DNA of 64,000 nt from assembly GCF_013745115.1 (NCBI RefSeq), contig NZ_CP051151.1:1302001-1366000 (forward strand). The letters are read 5' to 3'. The DNA comes from Hujiaoplasma nucleasis (GTDB lineage: Bacteria; Bacillota_I; Bacilli_A; Izemoplasmatales; Hujiaoplasmataceae). The position numbers and the translations under genes were made by a program. Shown here in pieces: positions 1 to 7,211 of this stretch (its first letter is position 1; each line of letters begins with the position of its first letter). The notes under the pieces were generated by a model, which worked only from the letters and a program-made list of their open reading frames with translations, made no database searches and was not told the origin of the DNA.

Positions 1-1
1 A

Positions 2-70
2 TTGTTAAGCGAAATAGATGTTGTGCAGGTATTTAAAAATTATAAAAGCAAATTTATAAGTCGTTCTTGA
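2..70 (+). CDS. possible C-terminal tail of an upstream protein (partial)
   Basis: The second forward frame is open from the window edge and ends at TGA 68-70, giving 22 residues that end in KSKFISRS. It would converge on the minus-strand gene at 79-432 and ends inside a hairpin that could serve both directions. A competing forward frame stops at 34-36. The fragment is too short to assign a family, and whether it is coding rests only on its position. Confidence 0.3.
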   Translation: MLSEIDVVQVFKNYKSKFISRS

Positions 71-82
71 TGAACGACTTAT
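56..82. terminator. terminator hairpin, probably bidirectional
   Basis: Perfect 11-bp inverted repeat (56-66 with 72-82) around a 5-base loop. It contains the stop codon of the minus-strand gene at 79-432 and is followed by T-rich sequence on both strands. It would end the hflX operon. Confidence 0.7.
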
Positions 83-432
83 TTTCTTCTTTCAACATAA
101 TAATTCAAGGAAGCGTGATCTCCAATTAATCTAAGTCGACATAAGCCCGCTTCTAGTTGAAATTCAAATGTTTTTTGACAATTAGTGTCTGTAATGATCT
201 GAACATTCCCATTTTGTAAAAGAAATAAAGCAGAGTAACCTTTACTTTGTGTGAATTCAATGTATAGTTTTTCTTCGCCCGATGTTTTAAATTTAGCAAT
301 TGTTTGATATCCTGAAAATGATTTGGCTTTACCAATATAGATTGGTTTAAGCCATTTTTTTCTATTATAAAAGACTAAAGCTTTCTTATAATTAATTATT
401 GATGTTGCTTTTTTGTTATTTAGATCAATCAT
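79..432 (-). CDS. hypothetical protein downstream of hflX
   Basis: 117-residue protein that I do not recognise. It has no signal peptide or membrane segment. It is basic at the N terminus and mostly predicted beta-strand, with alternating hydrophobic stretches around FQLEAGLCRLRLIG near the C terminus. It starts 10 bases after the hflX stop with a good ribosome binding site (AGGGG), so it is the second gene of an hflX operon. A terminator hairpin covers its stop codon. No function is assigned. Confidence 0.7.
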   Translation of the reverse strand: MIDLNNKKATSIINYKKALVFYNRKKWLKPIYIGKAKSFSGYQTIAKFKTSGEEKLYIEFTQSKGYSALFLLQNGNVQIITDTNCQKTFEFQLEAGLCRLRLIGDHASLNYYVERRK

Positions 433-442
433 GTTGATTCCC

Positions 443-1684
443 CTATTTAATATATTGATTATATTTTTCTATTTCTTCTTTAGAAAGTCTTAATTGTACT
501 AAAATACCAGTTTCTTCATAGGTTGTAGATATGATACTTTTGTTCTTTTTAAAATATGAAAAAATATCTCCTTTATTATAAGGTAGCAATAGTTGAACTA
601 TTTTTGTATTTTTTTCTAATTCATGATTAATCATTGTAAGCAATTTTTGAATATTTAGATTATTTTCTGCAGAAATAAATATTGAGTTTTCTGTTTCTAA
701 TAAAGGTAAATCATCGATTAAATCTATTTTATTATAGACATAGATTGTTGGAATGTTTTCTGCCTTAATTTCTTTAAGCACAATATCAACAGCTTCTATT
801 TGTTTTTTATATTGAGGATTTGAAACATCGATGACATGTAATAATAAATCAGCTTCAGTGATTTCTTCAAGTGTTGATTTAAAAGCTTCAACTAAATGGT
901 GAGGGAGTTTTTTAATAAAACCTACAGTATCTGTGAGTAAGAAATTTTTTGTATCACTTAAGGAAATGTTAGTTGTCTTTGTTTCCAAAGTAGCAAAAAG
1001 CATATCTTTTTTTAAGACATGTTCTTTTTTAATATTTGTTGAAGCATCAATTAACGCATTCATCAAAGTTGATTTTCCTGAGTTGGTATATCCTGTGAGA
1101 GATACAATTGGTATATGGCTAGATTTACGGTTTTGACGTTGAGTTCTTCTAATTTCAACGACTGCTTGAAGGTCTTTTTTTAATTTTACAATTTTATTTC
1201 TTAGCAACCTTCTATCTAACTCAAGTTTTTGTTCACCAGGGCCTTTAGAACCTGTACCTGATCGTTGTCTAGATAATGATTTATACATACCTATAACTCT
1301 TGGCAACATATATTCTGATTGAGCTAATTCTACTTGTAGTTTCGCTTCTGTTGTTTTAGCTCGACGAGCGAATATGTCTAAAATTAGAACTGTACGGTCA
1401 ATGACTTTGATTTCTAGTTCTTTTTCTAAGTTTCTAATTTGACTAGGACTTAATTCATTATCAAAAATAACTAAATCAGGTTCTAAAGACTCAATAAGTA
1501 GTTTAAGTTCATCAACCTTGCCTTTACCGATATAAAATTTATTGGTTGGCATAGATTTGTTTTGTATTAATTCTTCGATGATTTCGATATGACATGCATG
1601 AGCTAAATTTCTTAATTCAGCCATAGATTCTTTAAAATCTTTTTCTAGTTCTGTGTTGAGTCCAACAAGTAATCCTTTTTCCAT
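443..1684 (-). CDS. hflX: GTPase HflX
   Basis: Ribosome-associated GTPase that binds the 50S subunit and splits stalled ribosomes during stress. The 413 residues match the family length. The N-terminal HflX domain carries the DRTVLILDIFARRAKT signature (residues 96-111) and a glycine-rich GTGSKGPGEQKLELDRR stretch (143-159). The GTPase domain has Walker A GYTNSGKST (198-206), DTVGF (252-256) and NKID (318-321). The ATG has a GAGGTG site upstream. It is divergent from the yfhO-like gene and followed 10 bases later by a small unknown gene. Confidence 0.96.
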   Translation of the reverse strand: MEKGLLVGLNTELEKDFKESMAELRNLAHACHIEIIEELIQNKSMPTNKFYIGKGKVDELKLLIESLEPDLVIFDNELSPSQIRNLEKELEIKVIDRTVLILDIFARRAKTTEAKLQVELAQSEYMLPRVIGMYKSLSRQRSGTGSKGPGEQKLELDRRLLRNKIVKLKKDLQAVVEIRRTQRQNRKSSHIPIVSLTGYTNSGKSTLMNALIDASTNIKKEHVLKKDMLFATLETKTTNISLSDTKNFLLTDTVGFIKKLPHHLVEAFKSTLEEITEADLLLHVIDVSNPQYKKQIEAVDIVLKEIKAENIPTIYVYNKIDLIDDLPLLETENSIFISAENNLNIQKLLTMINHELEKNTKIVQLLLPYNKGDIFSYFKKNKSIISTTYEETGILVQLRLSKEEIEKYNQYIK

Positions 1685-1780
1685 AAGTCACCTCATATAC
1701 ATTATAACGCTTTATAGCGAAATTTTAAATGTTTTATCATTTTAAAGACTAAATTTTCTTATATATTAAGTCATATTTTA

Positions 1781-1789
1781 TGATATAAT
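1781..1789 (+). promoter_or_regulatory. extended -10 promoter of the glycosylation operon
   Basis: TGATATAAT, an extended -10 (TG at 1781-1782, TATAAT at 1784-1789), lies 27 bases before the ATG at 1817. There is no convincing -35, which is usual for extended -10 promoters. The interval also holds the divergent hflX start. Confidence 0.6.
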
Positions 1790-1816
1790 AATGTTTACAG
1801 TTATGAGAGGTGTTCT

Positions 1817-4800
1817 ATGACAAAAATTAAGACTTTTTTTCAAAAAAATATTATCTCTACGATTATAAAGATCATAGGTTTTGTTAAAGATTTTTTCAAT
1901 CGTAAAGTTTTAAATAAACCTAAAAATACGATTATTTTTACTGTCTTATTTGTTTTTATTATATTAATAGGTGTTCAACTATATATTATTTTGAACAATA
2001 ACAGTGTTTATAATAATCATTCTGATGATATTTTACAATATTATGTTATTTTAGAAGGTTTTATAAGATCTATTAAAGAGGGTTCTTTATCATTTTTTGA
2101 TTTAAATAACTATTTTGGCGCATCACTTTTTTCTAATTTATACTACGTACCTTTAGATTTGTTGACGCTATTAACCTTGTTATTAAGTTTTGTTATGCCT
2201 ACTGTTGTGGCTATATCAACAATGGAGTTAATGAAAATAGTCATTGGTGTTGGTTTGCTAGGTATTTATTTAGCCTTAAAAAAATATAAGAATTCAACTA
2301 TTTTTTGGATAAGTATTTTATATTTTATAAATGGCGGAACTGTTTCATTTATGAATTTCCCTGCTTTTTTATCCATGACAGTATATTTGCCTCTAGCTTT
2401 AATCGTCATTCATTATTTCTTTGAAAAGAAATATTGGGTGGTTCCTTTATATGTATTAATGATTGTATTTTATAATTTTTATTTAGCTTATATGTTGCTT
2501 GCCTTTATTTCTTTTGCTTATTTAATCGAGTATTTTAAATACCGTTCATTTAAAATTAGTGATTTCTTGATAAAAGGGGTTAGTTTTTTATCTTTGTTAT
2601 TGTTAGGAGTATTAATGTCATCAGTGGTTCTATTGCCAGCGATAACCTTTATTTCTGAAGAAACCATTAGAACATCTGTGACTTTTAAACCTTGGATAGT
2701 TGATTTGAAAATCTTTAAACTTAAGTTATATGATCCACAAGTTTATATTCGTTATTTTGCTAAGATGTATTCTCCACAAAGACCGGTTAGTTTTAGAGGT
2801 TTTCTAAATGATTACAAATTAGAACATGTATCTAATTATATTTCAATTATTGGATTCTTATTAATGACTTTGGTGATTTTTATGAGAGGTAAAATTGCCA
2901 ATGTTTATAAAATAATGTTTGCTTTTGTGATTGTTTTTAGTCTTTTACCTATTTTTTCAAGTATCTTATCAGGTACTTTTATCATGGAGTTGTTTTCAAG
3001 TTCAGATCAAGAGGCCTTTCCATATAATCGTTGGTTAAATATGTTCCCGATTTTACAAGTTTTAGTTGTGGCACATGTTTATGAAAATTTCGAATTTAAG
3101 ACGAAGAAAAGATTTTTATCTTTAATTACTTGGTCTTTAATCAGTGCTATAGGAATATATTTAATTATTTATTATCAAAAACAAATGGATGGAGAACATG
3201 GATTAAAAGATTTTGTAATTGAAACCTTAACTTACGATAGAATCTTTATGATTGTTTCATTATCTATATTAGCTGCAGGTATTTTACTTATTGTGTTTAA
3301 AAGACACCAATGGATTAAAGTTTTAATATTAGGTGAATTGGTTATAGCAGTTGGTTATATTTTCGTTAGTGGTTTTGCTTCTATGAATAGAATTGCTCAA
3401 TTTAAAGAAATGAATGAAATTAATGATTTTATGAACGAAAATATTGATGATGAGCAATTTACTAGAGTTTATGTTAATATGGATGATTTTAATATTGTTG
3501 ATCATAACTATAATCAAATGACATCCTTCCCTACCAATTCAAGAATCTTTCATTCATGGTCGGATTCTGAGACTGATAATTTGGTTTTCTTAATATTTCC
3601 TACTTTAGGAGAGAATTCAGAAAGACAATCTAAAATTAAAATGAATTACTATAGTTACTATTTATCTACTTTTTTAGGTTATAAGTATGTTTTAACAGAA
3701 GCATTAAATCAATCGTTTTCAGATTCTGAAGATTTTGAATTTATAGCTAGCAATTCTCAATTTGCCTTGTACAAGATAAATACAGTAGAGAGTTTTTATG
3801 TCTATGATAAATATTTGACTTATAGCACTTTTAAAGATTTTTCAAGAAATTATTCGCAAATATCAGCTGAAAAGCTATTTTTATCGGCGGTTATGATAGA
3901 TGAAGAGCGTTATCAAGATGATTATGATTTTGAAAATTTCTTATTAGAAGAAATGATGAGTGAAGATTTGCAAGACTTCGAAATTGAAGGAAATATAAGA
4001 GCTTATGATACATTGAGAGTCAGCGAAACAGTCCAAAGGAAAAAATTGGATTCTGAAGAGATGGCTGAATTTTATGTTTATGATGATTTTATTATTGATT
4101 ATCCAAGTGGTGAATTTGTGTTAAAAGACAACAACCACCCAATATCAGATTATGGTCAAGCTTTTTATTTAGATTCTTCAGGTAGAGAAATTGCTTGTAG
4201 TTTAAGAATAATGAAAGATAATGATCAAAAAACGACCATTCATTGTGGGCAGTTCTTTTCACCTATTGAAAAAGTGTTTATAGAAAAAACAGATGAAATA
4301 TCTTCAGCCCCATCTTATATTACTCGCAAGGAAAGAGCAGTTGATGGTGCGGCTTATTTAGTCTATGATTTAAATAATCTTAGTCGAGATTTAAGCGGGA
4401 AAGTATTGAGTTTCGATTTTAACGGTTATGATTTAGGTAAAACATTTATAGAAACAACTGAAGGCGAAAGAATATATTCTGTTAATGGTTTGTTCTTTTA
4501 TTCTGAAAATATGTCAAAAGTCTATGTATATAAAACAGCTCAACTATATGGACATAGTGATTTATCTGTCTTATTTTTAAAGTATTCTGCTTTTGATTTA
4601 ATTGAAAATTCTAGTGTCCAAGTAGAGAATAAGTCTTTAATAATTAAGAATGGAAAAATAGATTTAAGTTATCAATATAATGGTCCATCAACTAAAAATA
4701 ATATTGTTACGATTCCAGTTACATATTCTGATGATTGGGAATTCACAAGCGAGCAAAAATATGATAAAATAAGTGTTAGCGGCGGTTTTTTAGGAATCAT

Positions 4801-4990
4801 TATTCCTGAAGGTACTCAAGCAGTGGATATCTCTTTAAAATTTGTTCCAAAAAACATTGGTAATGGTCTCAAATTATCAATGATTGGAAGTGCTATATAT
4901 CTAGGTTTGATCAGTTATCCATTAATCAAGAGAAAATTAAAACGGAGTGATGAAAATGATGAAAGCCAGATTGATCATACCAGCATATAA
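1817..4990 (+). CDS. yfhO: YfhO-family polytopic membrane glycosyltransferase
   Basis: Large (1057 aa) membrane protein of the YfhO family. In Bacillus, YfhO is the GT-C-type enzyme that moves a sugar from a flipped polyprenyl-phosphate donor onto lipoteichoic acid outside the cell. After the first membrane segment (about 38-60) comes the acidic SDDILQYY motif (D70, D71), placed like the catalytic acids of GT-C enzymes. Many membrane helices follow to about residue 500, then a long extracytoplasmic domain, one last helix (about 1018-1040) and a basic tail. The next two genes encode the matching donor synthase and flippase and overlap it, which supports the role. The acceptor here is unknown; it may be a glycolipid or lipoprotein if this lineage has no wall. 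Confidence 0.85.
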   Translation: MTKIKTFFQKNIISTIIKIIGFVKDFFNRKVLNKPKNTIIFTVLFVFIILIGVQLYIILNNNSVYNNHSDDILQYYVILEGFIRSIKEGSLSFFDLNNYFGASLFSNLYYVPLDLLTLLTLLLSFVMPTVVAISTMELMKIVIGVGLLGIYLALKKYKNSTIFWISILYFINGGTVSFMNFPAFLSMTVYLPLALIVIHYFFEKKYWVVPLYVLMIVFYNFYLAYMLLAFISFAYLIEYFKYRSFKISDFLIKGVSFLSLLLLGVLMSSVVLLPAITFISEETIRTSVTFKPWIVDLKIFKLKLYDPQVYIRYFAKMYSPQRPVSFRGFLNDYKLEHVSNYISIIGFLLMTLVIFMRGKIANVYKIMFAFVIVFSLLPIFSSILSGTFIMELFSSSDQEAFPYNRWLNMFPILQVLVVAHVYENFEFKTKKRFLSLITWSLISAIGIYLIIYYQKQMDGEHGLKDFVIETLTYDRIFMIVSLSILAAGILLIVFKRHQWIKVLILGELVIAVGYIFVSGFASMNRIAQFKEMNEINDFMNENIDDEQFTRVYVNMDDFNIVDHNYNQMTSFPTNSRIFHSWSDSETDNLVFLIFPTLGENSERQSKIKMNYYSYYLSTFLGYKYVLTEALNQSFSDSEDFEFIASNSQFALYKINTVESFYVYDKYLTYSTFKDFSRNYSQISAEKLFLSAVMIDEERYQDDYDFENFLLEEMMSEDLQDFEIEGNIRAYDTLRVSETVQRKKLDSEEMAEFYVYDDFIIDYPSGEFVLKDNNHPISDYGQAFYLDSSGREIACSLRIMKDNDQKTTIHCGQFFSPIEKVFIEKTDEISSAPSYITRKERAVDGAAYLVYDLNNLSRDLSGKVLSFDFNGYDLGKTFIETTEGERIYSVNGLFFYSENMSKVYVYKTAQLYGHSDLSVLFLKYSAFDLIENSSVQVENKSLIIKNGKIDLSYQYNGPSTKNNIVTIPVTYSDDWEFTSEQKYDKISVSGGFLGIIIPEGTQAVDISLKFVPKNIGNGLKLSMIGSAIYLGLISYPLIKRKLKRSDENDESQIDHTSI

Positions 4991-5882
4991 CGAAGAAGAA
5001 AATATAGCTTTATTTTATGAAGAAGCTAGAAAATATTTGGTATATGATGATATAGAATTTGACATGTTATTTGTTAATGATGGTTCTAAAGATAATACTT
5101 TGGAAGCCATTAAGAATATTGAGGTTAAGGATATTCCTGTAAAATATCTTTCATTATCAAGAAATTTTGGTAAAGAACCAGCCATGCATGCTGGTTTGGT
5201 TAACTCACAAGATAAAGATTTTATTATAATTATTGACTGTGATCTTCAACAACCACCTGCCTTAATACCTGAAATGATTCAATATTATCGTGAAGGATAT
5301 AAAATTATTTATACCAAATCTAAATCAAGAGATGGTGAACCTAGGTTAAGAAGATTGTTCGCCAATTTGTTTTATAAGATTTATAATGTTTACACTGAGA
5401 GACCATTAATTAATGGCGCTAAAGATTATCAATTAATGGATAAACAGGTTGTGGATGCCTTTATTAGAATAAAAGATAATAATAGATTTATAAAAGGTAT
5501 TTTTTCATGGGTTGGTTTTAAAAGAAAATCAATTGAGTTTGATTTTATTCCAAGACAACATGGTAAGACTTCATGGAGTTTTTACTCTTTATTAAAGTAT
5601 GCTTTTAATGGGATGAATCAGTTTTCAACAATTCTTTTGGTATTACCAGTCTTAAGCTTTGTTTTAGGTTTTATGGTATTGATAGTAGATATATTTTTAT
5701 ATATTTTTGATTTTTATGCATTAACAACTTTTATTATTACCTTACATTTAAGTTTTATTATATTAGCATTGAGTATATTTTCTTATGTTATAATTTATTT
5801 GCTTTATCAAAATCGCAAACAAGTTTTACAAAGACCTATTTACTTAATTGAAGAAGCTTCGGAGGATTTGCAGGTTGAATAA
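4956..5882 (+). CDS. csbB: polyprenyl-phosphate glycosyltransferase (GT2, CsbB/GtrB-like)
   Basis: Family 2 glycosyltransferase that charges undecaprenyl phosphate with a sugar on the cytoplasmic face. It shows a GT-A fold start (LIIPAYNEE), NDGSKDNT (41-48), the metal-binding D-x-D motif IDCDLQQPP (D94, D96), a late basic RQHGKTSW motif, and two C-terminal membrane helices. The ATG at 4956 is preferred because CGGAG lies 8 bases upstream; GTG at 4947 and ATG at 4950 are too close to it. It overlaps the end of the yfhO-like gene and the start of the gtcA-like gene, so all three are translationally coupled. The sugar, GlcNAc or glucose in relatives, cannot be read from sequence. Confidence 0.87.
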   Translation: MMKARLIIPAYNEEENIALFYEEARKYLVYDDIEFDMLFVNDGSKDNTLEAIKNIEVKDIPVKYLSLSRNFGKEPAMHAGLVNSQDKDFIIIIDCDLQQPPALIPEMIQYYREGYKIIYTKSKSRDGEPRLRRLFANLFYKIYNVYTERPLINGAKDYQLMDKQVVDAFIRIKDNNRFIKGIFSWVGFKRKSIEFDFIPRQHGKTSWSFYSLLKYAFNGMNQFSTILLVLPVLSFVLGFMVLIVDIFLYIFDFYALTTFIITLHLSFIILALSIFSYVIIYLLYQNRKQVLQRPIYLIEEASEDLQVE

Positions 5883-6375
5883 GATTTGGACATTTATAAA
5901 AAAACATTTTTTAACTAGGAAATTCATTACTTTTGGAATTATAGGTGTTGTAAATACATTAATACATATGTTGGTGTATGGTTTGATTTATAATTTGTTG
6001 AGTGATCAAACAAACTATTTATCTGCGATGATTGCTTTTATAGCTAATGCTATTGCTTTTGTTTCAGCATCAACATTTTCATATTTTGCTAATGCTTATT
6101 TCACCTTCAAACCCAAACATAAAACCACAGTACAGTTTTCAGCAGTAATTTTAGTTTTTCTTGCAAGATGGCTGGTCTCTAGTTTAATGGCTGCTGGTTT
6201 TGATTATACGGTTGTTCATTGGATAGGATTAGATTATGAAATATATCCTCTAGCAAAATATATCGCACCATTCTTAGCTTCAGCTTTGTTAATTCCTGTG
6301 GCTTATTTAGCATTAAATATTGTATTTAAGAAAACAAGTGATATTAAAGAAAATCAAAATAAACAAGGGGTGTGA
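5875..6375 (+). CDS. gtcA: GtrA/GtcA-family flippase-like membrane protein
   Basis: 166-residue protein with four membrane helices (about 17-40, 49-73, 84-106, 125-148) and the GtrA-family opening FxxFGIIGVVNTLIH. GtrA/GtcA proteins are thought to flip polyprenyl-phosphate-linked sugars to the outside, completing a synthase/flippase/transferase trio with the two genes before it. The start is TTG at 5875, with GGAGG at 5861-5865 nine bases upstream; the upstream TTG at 5848 has no such site. The gene overlaps the glycosyltransferase by 8 bases. Confidence 0.85.
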   Translation: MNKIWTFIKKHFLTRKFITFGIIGVVNTLIHMLVYGLIYNLLSDQTNYLSAMIAFIANAIAFVSASTFSYFANAYFTFKPKHKTTVQFSAVILVFLARWLVSSLMAAGFDYTVVHWIGLDYEIYPLAKYIAPFLASALLIPVAYLALNIVFKKTSDIKENQNKQGV

Positions 6376-6380
6376 TTGAC

Positions 6381-7130
6381 ATGAATGAATTTTATATATC
6401 AGTAACTATTGCGTATTTATATAGTATCTTTCTTATTAATTTAAGAATGAAACTAGAAACCAAACAGATACGTTTTTTAAAAATATTATTGCTGGTATTA
6501 ACTATTTTTTCAGTGTCGACATTCTTTAAATATGCAAATACCTTATCTGGGTGGGGATTATATACAGAGATTTTAGCTTTAATCACTTTGTTTGTATTTT
6601 TTGGAGCGACTTACTGTAATGAGATTAAATCTGTTTATAAGAAGATTTCATCTAATAAAATAGATACATCACCAAGACTTATTGATAATGAATTAGCTGT
6701 TGCTTTAATTCAATCGGTTGATTATTTATCGAAAAGAAAAATTGGAGCTCTTATTACAGTTGAAAGATCCATTCGCCTTACCAACATTATTGACAATGCA
6801 TTGATGATTAATGCTGATGTATCAAAAGAATTGCTTACATCGATATTTATTCCTTCAACTCCATTACATGATGGGGCGGTAATCATAAGGGATAATAAAA
6901 TTTTATGTGCTAAGGCTTATTTTCCTGCTTCAGATAGAACTGATTTACCAATGAACTATGGTACAAGACATAGAGCCGCTATCGGTATTAGCGAACATTC
7001 AGATGCTTTCACAATCGTTGTTTCAGAAGAAACTGGTAGAGTCTCTGTAACAGTGGATGGTAAGATGGAATACAATGTGACTAAAGAAGCACTTAATTTG
7101 TACTTAGAAAACATTTTAAAAATCAATTAA
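6381..7130 (+). CDS. cdaA: membrane diadenylate cyclase (CdaA/DacA-type)
   Basis: Makes c-di-AMP from two ATP. Three N-terminal membrane helices (about 4-20, 32-49, 62-79) precede a DisA_N domain with both catalytic signatures, DGA (164-166, in LHDGAVI) and RHRAA (196-200). The ATG at 6381 is chosen over GTG at 6372 because the AAGGGG site (6365-6370) suits only the former. The gene starts 5 bases after the gtcA stop and so belongs to the surface glycosylation operon. The usual regulator CdaR is not adjacent. A terminator follows directly. Confidence 0.9.
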   Translation: MNEFYISVTIAYLYSIFLINLRMKLETKQIRFLKILLLVLTIFSVSTFFKYANTLSGWGLYTEILALITLFVFFGATYCNEIKSVYKKISSNKIDTSPRLIDNELAVALIQSVDYLSKRKIGALITVERSIRLTNIIDNALMINADVSKELLTSIFIPSTPLHDGAVIIRDNKILCAKAYFPASDRTDLPMNYGTRHRAAIGISEHSDAFTIVVSEETGRVSVTVDGKMEYNVTKEALNLYLENILKIN

Positions 7131-7149
7131 AGCGCTAAGCGCTTTTTTT
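7129..7149 (+). terminator. Rho-independent terminator after cdaA
   Basis: 7-bp stem AAAGCGC/GCGCTTT with a TAA loop and a T-run, overlapping the cdaA stop codon. Confidence 0.85.
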
Positions 7150-7176
7150 CTTTAAATAGAAATTTAATCTATATTG

Positions 7177-7185
7177 TGTTATAAT
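7177..7185 (+). promoter_or_regulatory. extended -10 promoter
   Basis: TGTTATAAT (TG, one base, TATAAT at 7180-7185), 27 bases before the ATG at 7212. No clear -35 element. Confidence 0.55.
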
Positions 7186-7211
7186 TTTCTTGAAAAACAA
7201 GGAGTATCATC

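Noticed and set aside
153-335. Open frame inside the 79-432 gene on the same strand
   Set aside because: It lies in another frame of a better-supported gene, with no RBS and no family resemblance.
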